Positions 34,431-44,267 of a stretch of DNA of 64,000 nucleotides are shown here, in pieces. How positions within the stretch are numbered: the first letter of the stretch is position 1; each line of letters starts with the position of its first letter. Below the pieces are notes generated by a model, which was not told where the DNA came from, made no database searches, and saw only the letters and a program-made list of their open reading frames with translations. The translations under genes and the position numbers were made by a program. Source of the DNA: Psychroflexus longus (GTDB lineage Bacteria > Bacteroidota > Bacteroidia > Flavobacteriales > Flavobacteriaceae); contig NZ_JAIQZE010000001.1 of assembly GCF_020164595.1 (NCBI RefSeq), positions 124,001 through 188,000 of the forward strand, given 5' to 3'.

Positions 34431-35801
34431 TTACTTGAATAAATGCGAGTAATCTTCTGGTAATTCAGCATCGATATCTCTTAAATATTTTTCCAGAGCG
34501 TCCATGGTAGAATGACCTGTAATCAGCATGAGTTTGCTTTTGGTTTCATTGGGTGAGCTTTTCTCTCTAAGCTTTCTGTATAATTTGGTAATAAAGGTAT
34601 GCCTAAAGCTGTATAAACCGAAATCCTCTCCTAGCCCAAAATGATCTTTCACCTCTTTAAAGCGTTTCGAGAATTCGGTTCTTCGGTTAGTTTCAGCAGC
34701 GTTCCATTCTTCTCCAATACCAAAACGACCGAACAGTAAAGCATCGGCAGGAAGTTTGGATAAATCGGGTATATCCTTAATGAGAATATCAGGGATAATT
34801 TTAATTTTTACCGGCTGGTTTTTAGCCTTGACGTAAAGCTTCTTATCCTTTAAGTCTACATCTCTGATTTTTAGTCTGCAAACTTCAATGGGTCTAAGAA
34901 AATTAAGACTGATAAACTTGATGAACAGATGTAAAGTCGGATCATGTTTCTCCAGATGAGTGTTGATTTTCTTTTCCTGATCTGGCGTATACGTCTTATT
35001 TCGTTTGGGAACGGTTTTTAACTTCGGAATGGATTGTACGAAATTAGATTTAACGATTTCGTTTTCTTCCAGCAGCTGGAATAAGGAAGCGATATCTGTC
35101 CTTGAATTATTTCGGTTTCTGGCACTGGTTTTCTTTACAATAGTATTCAAATACTGATTGACAGTTTTTTTGGTGATGCTGGTAATCGGCTTGTCAAATA
35201 TCTTTTCCTCTCTAAGCCATTTTTCGAATAGACCAATCCTACTCTTATATTGAACATATGAGTTTTTATTCATCATGTGTTCTTTCATGGACAGTCCAAA
35301 CTTAAAAGCTTCGTCAATGCTCATGATGTCTTCCTCAGGTTCCACCGGTACCGGACTTGGCTTAGACTGAGGTGCAGATGATGGTCGTAATTTTGGTTCT
35401 GGTTTGGGTGGCGTTTCGGTTGTATGGTCTTGATCTGAAAATAGCTTTGCTTCCAGGTCGCTGTTATCTTCAAAAGGATTGAATCCTAGCTCTAAGAGTT
35501 TTGAGAGGGCTTCTCGCATCGTTCTAAGAAAAGCATAACGCTCTCGCTTAGTTTTAAAGTTGTTGGCACCAGCCTTAATAAAAGGCTGTTTTTTAAGCTT
35601 TCCCGTTTCAGGATGACGGAAGGAATAATACACAAACCAGCTTTTGCTTAAAGCTTCTTTTTTCTGTGTAGAAGTTAGTTTGGACCAGTTGGAAATATCG
35701 ACACCACCGGTATAAATTTTGGGTTCTGAATAGTCTAGTTTCAAGGACAAATCGTTTACTCTAGCGTTTACGGCTCGGAAAAGTAAGAAATTTAAAGACA
35801 T
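34431..35801 (-). CDS. int: Site-specific tyrosine recombinase (integrase) of the island
   Basis: 456 residues from the ATG at 35801 (MSLNFLLFRAVNARVN); the frame is open to a TTG at 35825, but that lies inside the tRNA terminator hairpin. Order: N-terminal arm-binding domain (about 1-120), a proline-rich linker (about 130-155), a core-binding helical domain (about 160-265) and a catalytic domain with first Arg in LNFLRPIEVCRLK, the box LYSFRHTFITKLY, second His in LMLITGHSTM and the nucleophile Tyr in ALEKYLRDI. All catalytic residues are present. It is adjacent to attR in the tRNA-fMet gene. The right arm repeats fall inside its first codons. Confidence 0.93.
   Translation of the reverse strand: MSLNFLLFRAVNARVNDLSLKLDYSEPKIYTGGVDISNWSKLTSTQKKEALSKSWFVYYSFRHPETGKLKKQPFIKAGANNFKTKRERYAFLRTMREALSKLLELGFNPFEDNSDLEAKLFSDQDHTTETPPKPEPKLRPSSAPQSKPSPVPVEPEEDIMSIDEAFKFGLSMKEHMMNKNSYVQYKSRIGLFEKWLREEKIFDKPITSITKKTVNQYLNTIVKKTSARNRNNSRTDIASLFQLLEENEIVKSNFVQSIPKLKTVPKRNKTYTPDQEKKINTHLEKHDPTLHLFIKFISLNFLRPIEVCRLKIRDVDLKDKKLYVKAKNQPVKIKIIPDILIKDIPDLSKLPADALLFGRFGIGEEWNAAETNRRTEFSKRFKEVKDHFGLGEDFGLYSFRHTFITKLYRKLREKSSPNETKSKLMLITGHSTMDALEKYLRDIDAELPEDYSHLFK
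35751..35771 (+). repeat. Right candidate recombinase arm sites (inside int)
   Basis: atcgtttac (35751-35759) and agcgtttac (35763-35771), 12 bp start to start, the same unit, spacing and orientation as 10259-10279. They encode the VNARVN residues of the recombinase, so the site is embedded in the coding sequence. Confidence 0.55.
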
Positions 35802-35807
35802 AAAAAA

Positions 35808-35830
35808 ACGGATTGTGGTAGACAATCCGT
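35808..35830 (-). terminator. Terminator of tRNA-fMet supplied by the element
   Basis: Perfect 9-bp stem acggattgt / acaatccgt, 5-nt loop, followed on the minus strand by seven T. It lies between the tRNA 3' end and the int ATG, so int must be expressed by read-through or from a promoter overlapping the hairpin. Confidence 0.75.
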
Positions 35831-35849
35831 TGATTTACTTGATTTAAGC

Positions 35850-35925
<76 letters not shown>

Positions 35926-36007
35926 ATATATGTTTGTGTTGTATTTGTCAATATCGGACTGCAAATATAAGTCGAATTATCAATTCTACAAAATAAAACT
36001 TCAACTT

Positions 36008-36190
36008 TTATTGCTCAATATCTTCAGCCCTGAATTCTTGAAGTTCTTCGTCCTCAAAACGAACTGTCACTTGAATTGGGTTACAGCAGACTTCACAGTC
36101 TTCCACATAGGTTTGCTGCCTCACAGACGGATCCAACAGCATACTAATTTCTTCCCAGCAATAAGGACATTGAAAGTAATGTTCAAACAT
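36008..36190 (-). CDS. CPXCG-motif cysteine-rich protein
   Basis: 60 residues with two cysteine knuckles, Cys8/Cys11 (CPYC) and Cys32/Cys35 (CEVC), and an acidic C-terminus (RFEDEELQEFRAEDIEQ). It matches the small CPXCG family of unknown function, predicted to bind one zinc ion. The start overlaps the TolC-like stop codon by one base (36190), so it is the last gene of the efflux operon. Confidence 0.85.
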   Translation of the reverse strand: MFEHYFQCPYCWEEISMLLDPSVRQQTYVEDCEVCCNPIQVTVRFEDEELQEFRAEDIEQ

Positions 36191-37521
36191 TAAAAGTCGA
36201 TATTTAATAGTTGACCTGTCAGTTGTAACAACTGTAATTCTGCAATCTTCGCATCGTATTTAGCCAAATTACGACTTGTTTGTGCATTTATCAAATTGAT
36301 TTGTGCTTGTCGAAACTCGATAGAAGTAATCTGACCTATACTGAATTGCTCCTTGGAACGGTCAAAGTTGTTTTTATTTGTAATCACATTTTGCTCTTGC
36401 AATTCAAAGATATACAATCGATTTTTGTAGTTATTGAACGCGTTTGAAATATCGCGTTTGACCTGAAACTTAATCTGATCTTTTAAGACTTCCTGAGTCT
36501 TGTAGCCTACTTTAGCATTCTGAACTCTAACTGCCGTCTGCCCGCCGTCAAACAAGTTCCATGACAAACTTACCCCAGCTGACAGTCCTTCTAAAGTTTG
36601 TGTAGAACCTGGAAAAAAAGGAGATTCTGGACTTATGTTTCTATTCCATCCATAAGAACCAAATAGGTCTATTTGAGGAAAATAACCCGATCTGCTGATT
36701 TTGATATCGTAATCACTAATGGTCAGATTTCTCTCAATTTTAAGAACAGAGACATTGTTCTCTTCAGCTTTTTCAATGTACTGAGCTATAAGAAGTTCTG
36801 GAATAAAATTGACCAGAGTATCTACTTTAAATTCTTTTTCAAATTCAGTATTTAAAATTAACATCAAGTCCCTACGTGTATTTTCTAGGTTTTGTCTTGC
36901 ATTTATGAGGTTGATGCTATCATTGGCAGCATCGACTTCAGCATTAAGAACTACTAGTTTTGAATTTTGACCAAATTGAAATTGATAATTGGATCGTTTT
37001 ACTCTTTCATTAGAAATTTCCATGGTTTGCTCAAGGATCTGAACGTTCTCATAAATCCTAGCCACTTCATAATACACAGTGAACATCTGGATAAGAGTAT
37101 TTTCAATTGTTTCTCTTACTTCCAATTCTGAAAGATCGTACTGTTCCTTAAGGCTTTTGTAATTGTAAAGACGCCCCAAGCCGTCAAAAACTGTATAGTT
37201 TAAATCTAAACTTGCTCTATAGCTTCGAGTCTCCAGATCATTTTGATTTATTGGTTCACGCCCCTCAACCTCAGCGAGTCGGTCTTGAAGGCTGAAATCA
37301 TAACCAAAGCTTGTAGACAATGTAGGTAAATATCCTGAATTCAGAATACCCTGATTATTATCTGCAATTTCCAGGTTGTTCTCAGAAACTTCAATGTCGA
37401 AGTTTTTACTAAGAACCAATTCAATCGCCTGATTTTTATTCAGTAATGTATCTTTTCTAACCTCTTGTGCTGTAAGACAAGCTGTCAATAAAACTAATAA
37501 GATGACTAATTTACTTCTCAT
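36190..37521 (-). CDS. tolC: TolC-family outer-membrane efflux protein
   Basis: 443 residues with a signal peptide (MRSKLVILLVLLTACLTAQ). Two structural repeats with long helical hairpins and the family signatures NQAIELVLSKNFDIEVSE (first repeat) and GVSLSWNLFDGGQTAVRVQN (second repeat). It forms the outer-membrane exit duct for the RND pump whose gene overlaps by 11 bp upstream; the membrane-fusion gene precedes that. The operon order is fusion protein - pump - TolC - CPXCG protein. Exported substrates cannot be inferred. Confidence 0.9.
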   Translation of the reverse strand: MRSKLVILLVLLTACLTAQEVRKDTLLNKNQAIELVLSKNFDIEVSENNLEIADNNQGILNSGYLPTLSTSFGYDFSLQDRLAEVEGREPINQNDLETRSYRASLDLNYTVFDGLGRLYNYKSLKEQYDLSELEVRETIENTLIQMFTVYYEVARIYENVQILEQTMEISNERVKRSNYQFQFGQNSKLVVLNAEVDAANDSINLINARQNLENTRRDLMLILNTEFEKEFKVDTLVNFIPELLIAQYIEKAEENNVSVLKIERNLTISDYDIKISRSGYFPQIDLFGSYGWNRNISPESPFFPGSTQTLEGLSAGVSLSWNLFDGGQTAVRVQNAKVGYKTQEVLKDQIKFQVKRDISNAFNNYKNRLYIFELQEQNVITNKNNFDRSKEQFSIGQITSIEFRQAQINLINAQTSRNLAKYDAKIAELQLLQLTGQLLNIDF

Positions 37522-40500
37522 CTATATGTGCTTTTTCTCCTTGTTGTTCTTTATAAGCTCTTTCTAAAGTCACTCTATCTACTACTTTCCCTTTTGGAAC
37601 CCACTTTGCCCCTACCTTGATGTAATTGCTTATTGATAAGAAAATAGGAAGCAAAATAAGCGTTAGTATGGTTGCAATTCCAATTCCGTAAGCTATAGAA
37701 ATAGCCATAGGTTTTAAAAATTGTGCCTGTCGGCTTTTCTCAAAAATAAGTGGTGCCAAACCAGCAATTGTTGTCAGAGAAGTAAGAAAAATAGCTCTAA
37801 ATCTAGATTTGCCGGCATTGAAAATGGCGTCATCAAAAGAAAGACCATCTCGTATGTTATTATTGAATCTGCCAATCAGCACCAGTCCGTCGTTTACCAT
37901 AATACCAATGAGAGCTATAATTCCCAAAGCGGATAAAACATTGATAGGGAAGCCATGAAAATAATGCCCCCAAGCTACGCCAATGATGCTAAATGGAACC
38001 AACAACAGAAGAATAAGTGGTTGGCTATAGCTTCTAAATGTAAAAGCAATAGTTGCATAAATCAGAAATAAAATAATAGGTAAAACTCCTTTTGCTGAAT
38101 TTGATAATTTGCCAGCTTCTCTGTTTTGACCTTCATAGGACACCGAAAGAGATTGATATTTATTTAAAAGATCTGGCATGACATTATTCTGAATGTCTGC
38201 TAGAATTTCAGTAGAACTTCCGTTGGGATCCTCCATATCTGCACTAACCTGAATTTCACGCAATCCGTCCAAGTGACTAATAGATTCTGTTCCTCTTATG
38301 ATTTCATAAGTTGCAATTTCAGAAAAAGGGACTCTGCTTCCAGAAGGAGTTGTCAAACGCATATCTTCAAGATTGGAAATGGAAGACCTGTTTTCTAAAT
38401 TATACCTTACCCAAACTCGTATTTCGTCTTGACCTCTTTGAAAACGTTGTGCGGAAGCACCGAAAAATCCATTTCTTACCTGACGCATCACCTCAGATAA
38501 ATCCAGGCCTAAAGCATAAGCATTTTCCTTAAGCCTTATGTCTATTTCCTTGATCCCTTCCGGATCTGTATCTGAAACATCCTTTAAAAGGGGATTATCT
38601 TCCATCTCCTTTTTCAAAGCCTCCTTAGCTGCTTGTAGCTCATTAATATTATTACCTAAAAGAGAAACCGAAACTGGTGAGCCACCAAAATTACCTCCAG
38701 AACCATAGGTGAGATTTTCAACACCGAGTATAGTTCCTGCCTCTTCTCTTATCGCGTTGGTAATTTCTGGAGAAGAAAAATCACGCTCTTCCCCTGGCAA
38801 TAAATTGACTTGAAGAGAAGCTTTATTATTACCCGGTCCAACTCGTTTTATAATATTTTCTACTACCTGTTTATTTCCAGATTGACGTTCGGTAAAATCT
38901 TCGTTTACCCTCCAGGCGGCAGCTTCTACATAGGAAATAATAGAGTCTGTTTTGGCTGGATTCACACCTTCAGCCATAAGTAAATTAATAGATACTCTAT
39001 CACTGGCTATACTTGGAAACAAAGTGATTCTTACAATATTTCCTCCAATAGCTCCTATAGTGATAATGATGAAAGCTACAAATATTGAAAGTGAAAATAT
39101 CTGATTTTTTAAGGAAAATCTTAAAATAGGAGCGTAAAACCTATCACGGAGATAACTCATTATTTTATCACCAACTTTGTTGACAGATCTCAATTTGCTA
39201 AAGAGTTTCCCAAAGAAACTTTTATTTTCATCTTCTGAATCTGTATTTCTCACAAGTGCTTTAGAATGCGCTATATGTGCAGGTAAAATTATGAAAGCTT
39301 CTACCAATGAGACGACAAGCGTTAAAATAACTACAGTAGAGACTTCACTGAAAAATTCTCCTATCCTACTGTCTAAAAACAAGAAAGTGACAAAGGCTAA
39401 AATAGTAGTAATAATAGCTGAAATCACTGGAGGAAGAACTTCCATTGTTCCATCTATAGCAGCTTGAATTGGTTTTTTACCCCTTTCGTAATGTTGATAT
39501 ATATTCTCTGAAATTACAATCCCGTCATCTACCAGAATACCAATTACGATAATCATCCCAAACAATGAAAGAACATTTATAGTTACATTGAATAACCCAG
39601 CAAAAACAAACATTCCCAAAAAAGCCACAGGTAAACCAAAGGAGACCCAAAAAGCTAAGCGAGTGTTAAGAAATAGGGAAAGGAAAAACAAAACAAGCAG
39701 GATCCCAACTGCCCCGTTTTCTAGAAGAAGTTGTGTTCTTTGCTTCAAAGTGATTGAATTATCACTTACAACATTAAGCTGAACATTATTGTTTTTTTCA
39801 TTGAACTCATCAACATAAACATTTACTTTATCAGCTGTTGAAATAAGGTCTTCGGAATTGGTATTGCTTATTGAAATATTTACAGAAACATTCCCATTGA
39901 AGAAGGATACGTTCGCTGTGTCTTCAAATTGATCTTTTACCTCAGCAATATCAGACAATCTTACGGTATTTCCGCTTGCATCAGATCTCACTACAATATC
40001 GTTGAGTGCGTCTGCATAGTAATTCCTTTGATTTGCTCTTATCAAATAATCTTCTGCAGAGGTCTTAATAGTTCCACCTGTGGTAAGGATATTATTTTGA
40101 GCAACTTTTTGAGCAACTTCTTCAAAAGTTAAATTATATGCTAAAAGTTGATCTTCAGAGAGAGAAATTTCAATTTCTTCATTTGGAAAACCAGTGATTT
40201 CAATTTGAGAAATACCATCAAGCCTCCTCAAGTCAGACTCGATTTGGTAACTGATATCCTTAAGTGTCTTCAGAGAAATATCATCGCCAGAGATGGCAAA
40301 ATCAATAGTCTGCCTTACATTTTCTTGTTTGGCAACGACCAAAGGTTCCATTCCTGAAGGAAAGGTTGGAACTCGATCTACAGCGTTCTTCACCTCCGTA
40401 AGCATGACGTCAATATCTTCGTCTTGCTCTATCTCTACAGTTATAGAACCACCACTTTCTCTGGCGACGGAAGTGACTCTATCTATCCCCTCAAGTCCTT

Positions 40501-40717
40501 TCAGGTTATCTTCTATCTTGAGGATGATTCCTTCTTCGATTTCTTCTGGTGCGGAACCAGGATAATTCACCGAAATCTGAATAATTTTTGACTCCACAAG
40601 TGGAAAGAAAGAAGACTTCAGACTTAAAGCCCCTGCAATCCCAAAAATGACAAATGCTAGAATGACGACATTTACGGCGACATCATATTTTATGAAATAG
40701 GAAATAAGTTTTCTCAC
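37511..40717 (-). CDS. RND-family efflux pump permease (AcrB/MexB-like)
   Basis: 1068-residue inner-membrane pump with 12 predicted membrane segments in two halves and two large periplasmic loops. The N-terminal segment is followed by LVESKIIQISVNYPGSAPEE; the relay aspartates of the fourth segment are in GILVDDGIVISENI. C-terminal segments include APLIFEKSRQAQFLKP. It takes up substrates from the periplasm or outer leaflet using the proton gradient. The NYPGSAPEEIE start and the DDGIV motif match the hydrophobe/amphiphile or metal RND families; the substrate class is uncertain. Overlaps the TolC gene by 11 bp; the fusion-protein gene ends 10 bp upstream. Confidence 0.93.
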   Translation of the reverse strand: MRKLISYFIKYDVAVNVVILAFVIFGIAGALSLKSSFFPLVESKIIQISVNYPGSAPEEIEEGIILKIEDNLKGLEGIDRVTSVARESGGSITVEIEQDEDIDVMLTEVKNAVDRVPTFPSGMEPLVVAKQENVRQTIDFAISGDDISLKTLKDISYQIESDLRRLDGISQIEITGFPNEEIEISLSEDQLLAYNLTFEEVAQKVAQNNILTTGGTIKTSAEDYLIRANQRNYYADALNDIVVRSDASGNTVRLSDIAEVKDQFEDTANVSFFNGNVSVNISISNTNSEDLISTADKVNVYVDEFNEKNNNVQLNVVSDNSITLKQRTQLLLENGAVGILLVLFFLSLFLNTRLAFWVSFGLPVAFLGMFVFAGLFNVTINVLSLFGMIIVIGILVDDGIVISENIYQHYERGKKPIQAAIDGTMEVLPPVISAIITTILAFVTFLFLDSRIGEFFSEVSTVVILTLVVSLVEAFIILPAHIAHSKALVRNTDSEDENKSFFGKLFSKLRSVNKVGDKIMSYLRDRFYAPILRFSLKNQIFSLSIFVAFIIITIGAIGGNIVRITLFPSIASDRVSINLLMAEGVNPAKTDSIISYVEAAAWRVNEDFTERQSGNKQVVENIIKRVGPGNNKASLQVNLLPGEERDFSSPEITNAIREEAGTILGVENLTYGSGGNFGGSPVSVSLLGNNINELQAAKEALKKEMEDNPLLKDVSDTDPEGIKEIDIRLKENAYALGLDLSEVMRQVRNGFFGASAQRFQRGQDEIRVWVRYNLENRSSISNLEDMRLTTPSGSRVPFSEIATYEIIRGTESISHLDGLREIQVSADMEDPNGSSTEILADIQNNVMPDLLNKYQSLSVSYEGQNREAGKLSNSAKGVLPIILFLIYATIAFTFRSYSQPLILLLLVPFSIIGVAWGHYFHGFPINVLSALGIIALIGIMVNDGLVLIGRFNNNIRDGLSFDDAIFNAGKSRFRAIFLTSLTTIAGLAPLIFEKSRQAQFLKPMAISIAYGIGIATILTLILLPIFLSISNYIKVGAKWVPKGKVVDRVTLERAYKEQQGEKAHIDEK

Positions 40718-40727
40718 AATACAATTC

Positions 40728-41846
40728 TTACAAAGATTCTTCTTTTTCTATGGAAACTTTCATTCCTGAATAGGCGCCAGGCACAACTCCAGATAAAATT
40801 TTAGTACCGTCTGGAATTCCCTTTACGATAACCTGTTCTTTGTTGAAGTGAACAGGATTAATAGTTATCAATTTCAAAAGTCCATCCTCAACGGCATAAA
40901 CTTCAGACGTATTTATAATAAGTTCACGCGGAATCTGAACTGAATTTTCAATTTCATTTGCTGTAACTATAGCTTCAAGATACATGCCTTCTTTAGCGTC
41001 TTCATTCTTAAATCGAATAAAAACCTGAACACTTTGAGAGCTTTGGTCGATTTGAGCGTTTATTCTTGTGATTTCACCTTCAAAAGTCTCGTCCTGATTA
41101 AGAGGATGCATTTCTACCTTGTTGCCAACATCAATAAATTTGATATATTCTTGCTTAAGTGCTATCATTAATTCAAAGACAGAAGGATCAATAAATTCTC
41201 CTAGTTTTTGTCCGGGTCTCACGAGTGTTCCTTCATTAACTAAAGCCTCTGTTAAGACCCCGTCAAATGGTGCTCTCAAGTTAAATTTAGATAAACGCTC
41301 TTCGAGATTTTTGAGCGTGTAATAATCAGATAAAATATTTCTTCCAGTTATAAAATACCTTTCTTTATTATTTTCAAACTCTGGTAATTCCGGAGTTGAA
41401 GATTTCATTGAAAACTCATCCAAATAAGCTTTCCATTTGGGATAAATATCTGGATAATCTAATCTCAAGTCTGGCATTATAGATGATAATGAACTAAAAA
41501 GTGAACTCTTCACAGATTGAACATTGGCTGTAAATTCCCTGTCATTGATTTGAAGAAGAAGCTCTCCCTTTCTATAGTATTGACCTGCCCTAAAGTTTTT
41601 GGAACTTTTCAAAAACACGCCTTCAACTTCTGCGAAAATTTCAAACTTGTTTAGAGCTGATACTGTTCCATTTGTAGTCAATTGAACTGGAATGGTTCTG
41701 TTTTTAACTGTTTGGACAACAACTGGCTTTTCTAGCTGAAGATTTTCTGGCTTTTCTTTTACGTTGCTATCAATTATAAATTTTGCAACAAAAATCGCTA
41801 AGACGATGACCAAAACTCCAAGAACCGATAAAATTATTTTTCTCAT
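40728..41846 (-). CDS. RND efflux membrane-fusion (periplasmic adaptor) protein
   Basis: 372 residues. An N-terminal membrane anchor (VLGVLVIVLAIFVAKFII) is followed by the lipoyl/beta-barrel adaptor layout: VSALNKFEIFAEVEGVF and YYRKGELLLQIND for the first half of the lipoyl domain, a short hairpin of about 90 residues, and LRAPFDGVLTEALVNEGTLVR for the second half. It links the RND pump to TolC and is the first gene of the operon. The hairpin is shorter than in AcrA. Confidence 0.9.
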   Translation of the reverse strand: MRKIILSVLGVLVIVLAIFVAKFIIDSNVKEKPENLQLEKPVVVQTVKNRTIPVQLTTNGTVSALNKFEIFAEVEGVFLKSSKNFRAGQYYRKGELLLQINDREFTANVQSVKSSLFSSLSSIMPDLRLDYPDIYPKWKAYLDEFSMKSSTPELPEFENNKERYFITGRNILSDYYTLKNLEERLSKFNLRAPFDGVLTEALVNEGTLVRPGQKLGEFIDPSVFELMIALKQEYIKFIDVGNKVEMHPLNQDETFEGEITRINAQIDQSSQSVQVFIRFKNEDAKEGMYLEAIVTANEIENSVQIPRELIINTSEVYAVEDGLLKLITINPVHFNKEQVIVKGIPDGTKILSGVVPGAYSGMKVSIEKEESL

Positions 41847-41891
41847 AGTAGCATTAAGACCTCAAATAAGATAAAAAGTTAAACCGCTGTT

Positions 41892-43802
41892 TTATATTTC
41901 TTCAATCTCAATTTGCAGATCTTCCCACGACTTCATGAGAGTTTCCAATTTAGATTTTTTAGCATTATAATTTTCGAAGAAGTCTTCTTTTTTGATCGTT
42001 TCCTCGTATTTTTCTTCAAGTTTTTTGTCCATTTCCTTTATCTCTTTCTCCAGCTTAGAGATTTTGGACTCAACGCTACTCAATTTATTCTGAAGCGACT
42101 TTTGTTTTTTCTGAAATTCATAGTCGTTTTTACTGGAAGACTCAGCTTTAGCTTCTTTCTGCTTCTTGTCCTTCTTCTCCACTTCCCTCATCGACTCTAG
42201 CTCTCTATATTTTAAGTAGTCGTTAATGCCACCTAAGAATTCTTTCACGGCATTGTTTCTAAATTCATAGACAGAATCTGCAAGGCCTTGTAGAAAATCT
42301 CTATCGTGAGAAACTAAAATTAATGTTCCTTCAAAGTTATTTAGCGCTGATTTTAAAACGTTTTTGGATTGAATATCCAAGTGGTTGGTAGGCTCATCCA
42401 TAATCAAGACATTGAAAGGAGATAGAGACATTTTAGCCAAAGCTAGACGGTTTCTTTCCCCACCAGAAAGCACTTTAACAAATTTGGTTACGTCATCACC
42501 TCTAAAGAGGAAAGAACCCAAAATATCGCGTACCCTACTCCTGTTGCTTTCGTTGGCTGCATCGATCATGGTATCCAAAACCGTTTTATTACCATCTAGA
42601 TATTCTGCCTGATTCTGAGCAAAATAACCGATTTCCACATTATGACCGAGTTTAAGAGTACCACCATGCTCAAGTTCTCCTACTATAATTTTAGCCAACG
42701 TAGATTTCCCTTGTCCGTTCTGTCCAACGAATGCAATTTTAGAATTCCTTTCGATTAAAAAATCTACGTCTTTGAAAACGATGTCATCACCAAAGGATTT
42801 GGATAAATTCTCGGCTTCTATTACAACCTTACCAGGATTTTTTGAACTGTTAAACTTAACGTTCATTACTTGATTGTCTTCCTCATCGACTTCAATAACT
42901 TCAGTTTTCTCAAGTTTTTTGATAAGCGATTGTGCCATCGAAGCTTTATTCGCTTTGGCTCTAAATTTACTGATAAGCTTTTCTGTCTGCTCTATTTCCT
43001 TCTGCTGATTTTTTTGCGCAGCCAGTTGTTGTTCGCGCAATTCTTCTCTAAGCACTTTAAATTTAGAATATGGCTTGTTGTAATCGTAAATTTGACCCAA
43101 TGATAATTCTATGGTTCTGTTGGTCACGTTGTCCAGAAACATTTTATCGTGAGAAACAATAACTACACAACCAAGGAAGTTTTGCAGAAAACTTTCAAGC
43201 CATAGTATACTTTCAATATCCAGGTGGTTTGTAGGCTCATCCAAAAGGAGAATATCATTGCTTTGTAGAAGTAATTTTGCAAGTTCAATACGCATTCTCC
43301 ATCCTCCAGAAAAAGTGTTTGTCTGTTTTCCAAAATCCTCAGTTGTAAAACCTAACCCTTTTAAGACTCTTTCGGTTTCACCTTGGTAATTATAACCTCC
43401 TAATATTTCATATTGATGCTGGTAATCGTTAAGGTCGATCATCAATTGATTATAACCTTCACTTTCGTAATCTGTTCTTTCTACTAATTGCTGATTGATA
43501 TGATCTAACTTTGCTTCTAAGGATTTTATAGCTTCGAAAGCCTGATAAGCTTCTTCCAAAACTGTTCTTCCCTCTTCAAAATCGATATCTTGCTTCAGAT
43601 AGCCTATATTTATCTCCTTATCTTTTGCAATTTGACCCTGATCCAGAGGCATTTCTCCAGAAATAATCTTGAGCATTGTGGACTTTCCTGCTCCGTTTTT
43701 TCCAATGAGACCTACTCTGTTTCCTGCACTCAGCTTGAAACTGATCTCCTTAAAAAGATACTCTCCACCAAAAGAAATAGAAAGATTATGAATGTGTAGC
43801 AT
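41892..43802 (-). CDS. ABC-F family ATPase (translation factor type)
   Basis: 636 residues with two ABC domains and no membrane part. Walker A GKNGAGKST and GQNGQGKST; signatures FSGGWRMR and LSGGERNR; Walker B DILLLDEPTNHLD and NVLIMDEPTNHLD. Between the domains lies a ~70-residue linker rich in K and E (RAKANKASMAQSLIKKLEK), and the C-terminus is a long coiled coil. This fits the Uup/YheS/EttA group that acts on the ribosome. Members give antibiotic ribosome protection or act in translation and biogenesis; which applies here is open. Monocistronic, divergent from the DUF983 gene. Confidence 0.93.
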   Translation of the reverse strand: MLHIHNLSISFGGEYLFKEISFKLSAGNRVGLIGKNGAGKSTMLKIISGEMPLDQGQIAKDKEINIGYLKQDIDFEEGRTVLEEAYQAFEAIKSLEAKLDHINQQLVERTDYESEGYNQLMIDLNDYQHQYEILGGYNYQGETERVLKGLGFTTEDFGKQTNTFSGGWRMRIELAKLLLQSNDILLLDEPTNHLDIESILWLESFLQNFLGCVVIVSHDKMFLDNVTNRTIELSLGQIYDYNKPYSKFKVLREELREQQLAAQKNQQKEIEQTEKLISKFRAKANKASMAQSLIKKLEKTEVIEVDEEDNQVMNVKFNSSKNPGKVVIEAENLSKSFGDDIVFKDVDFLIERNSKIAFVGQNGQGKSTLAKIIVGELEHGGTLKLGHNVEIGYFAQNQAEYLDGNKTVLDTMIDAANESNRSRVRDILGSFLFRGDDVTKFVKVLSGGERNRLALAKMSLSPFNVLIMDEPTNHLDIQSKNVLKSALNNFEGTLILVSHDRDFLQGLADSVYEFRNNAVKEFLGGINDYLKYRELESMREVEKKDKKQKEAKAESSSKNDYEFQKKQKSLQNKLSSVESKISKLEKEIKEMDKKLEEKYEETIKKEDFFENYNAKKSKLETLMKSWEDLQIEIEEI

Positions 43803-43865
43803 ATGTTACCTGTAATTTTTGCAAATATTGGTAAATTTGTAATGCAAAGCTAAATTTTATTCATA

Positions 43866-44267
43866 ATGCTGAAAGGGTCAAAATTATATAGTGTATTCAC
43901 AGGAAAATGTCCTGTGTGTCACGAGGGAGATATGTACAAGGAATCAAACCCTTACAAACTAAATAAAATTTACGAAATGCACGAAAGGTGTTCAGTTTGT
44001 AATACTAAATACAAAATTGAGCCGTCCTTTTTCTATGGCGCCATGTACATCAGCTATGGAATTGGTGTAGCATTTGCAGTAGCTGCTTTTATTACATCTT
44101 ACTTCTTCATAGGACTTGAAGTCATTCCATCTTTTGTATCAATAATTATGGTGCTCATAGGTCTAGGTCCAATCATAATGAGACTTGCCAGAAATATTTG
44201 GATTAATATGTTTTTATCTTACGATAAAAATGCTAAGCATAAAACTTCAGAAAGCGGTCAAGATTAA
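43866..44267 (+). CDS. DUF983 membrane protein
   Basis: 133 residues. The N-terminus has paired cysteine knuckles: GKCPVCHEGDMYK and ERCSVCNTKY, probably one zinc site on the cytosolic side. Two hydrophobic helices follow (about 64-82 and 87-106). The order is typical of DUF983 proteins, whose role is unknown. The last 35 bp overlap the end of the convergent oxidoreductase gene (44233-44267), a tail-to-tail overlap. Confidence 0.88.
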   Translation: MLKGSKLYSVFTGKCPVCHEGDMYKESNPYKLNKIYEMHERCSVCNTKYKIEPSFFYGAMYISYGIGVAFAVAAFITSYFFIGLEVIPSFVSIIMVLIGLGPIIMRLARNIWINMFLSYDKNAKHKTSESGQD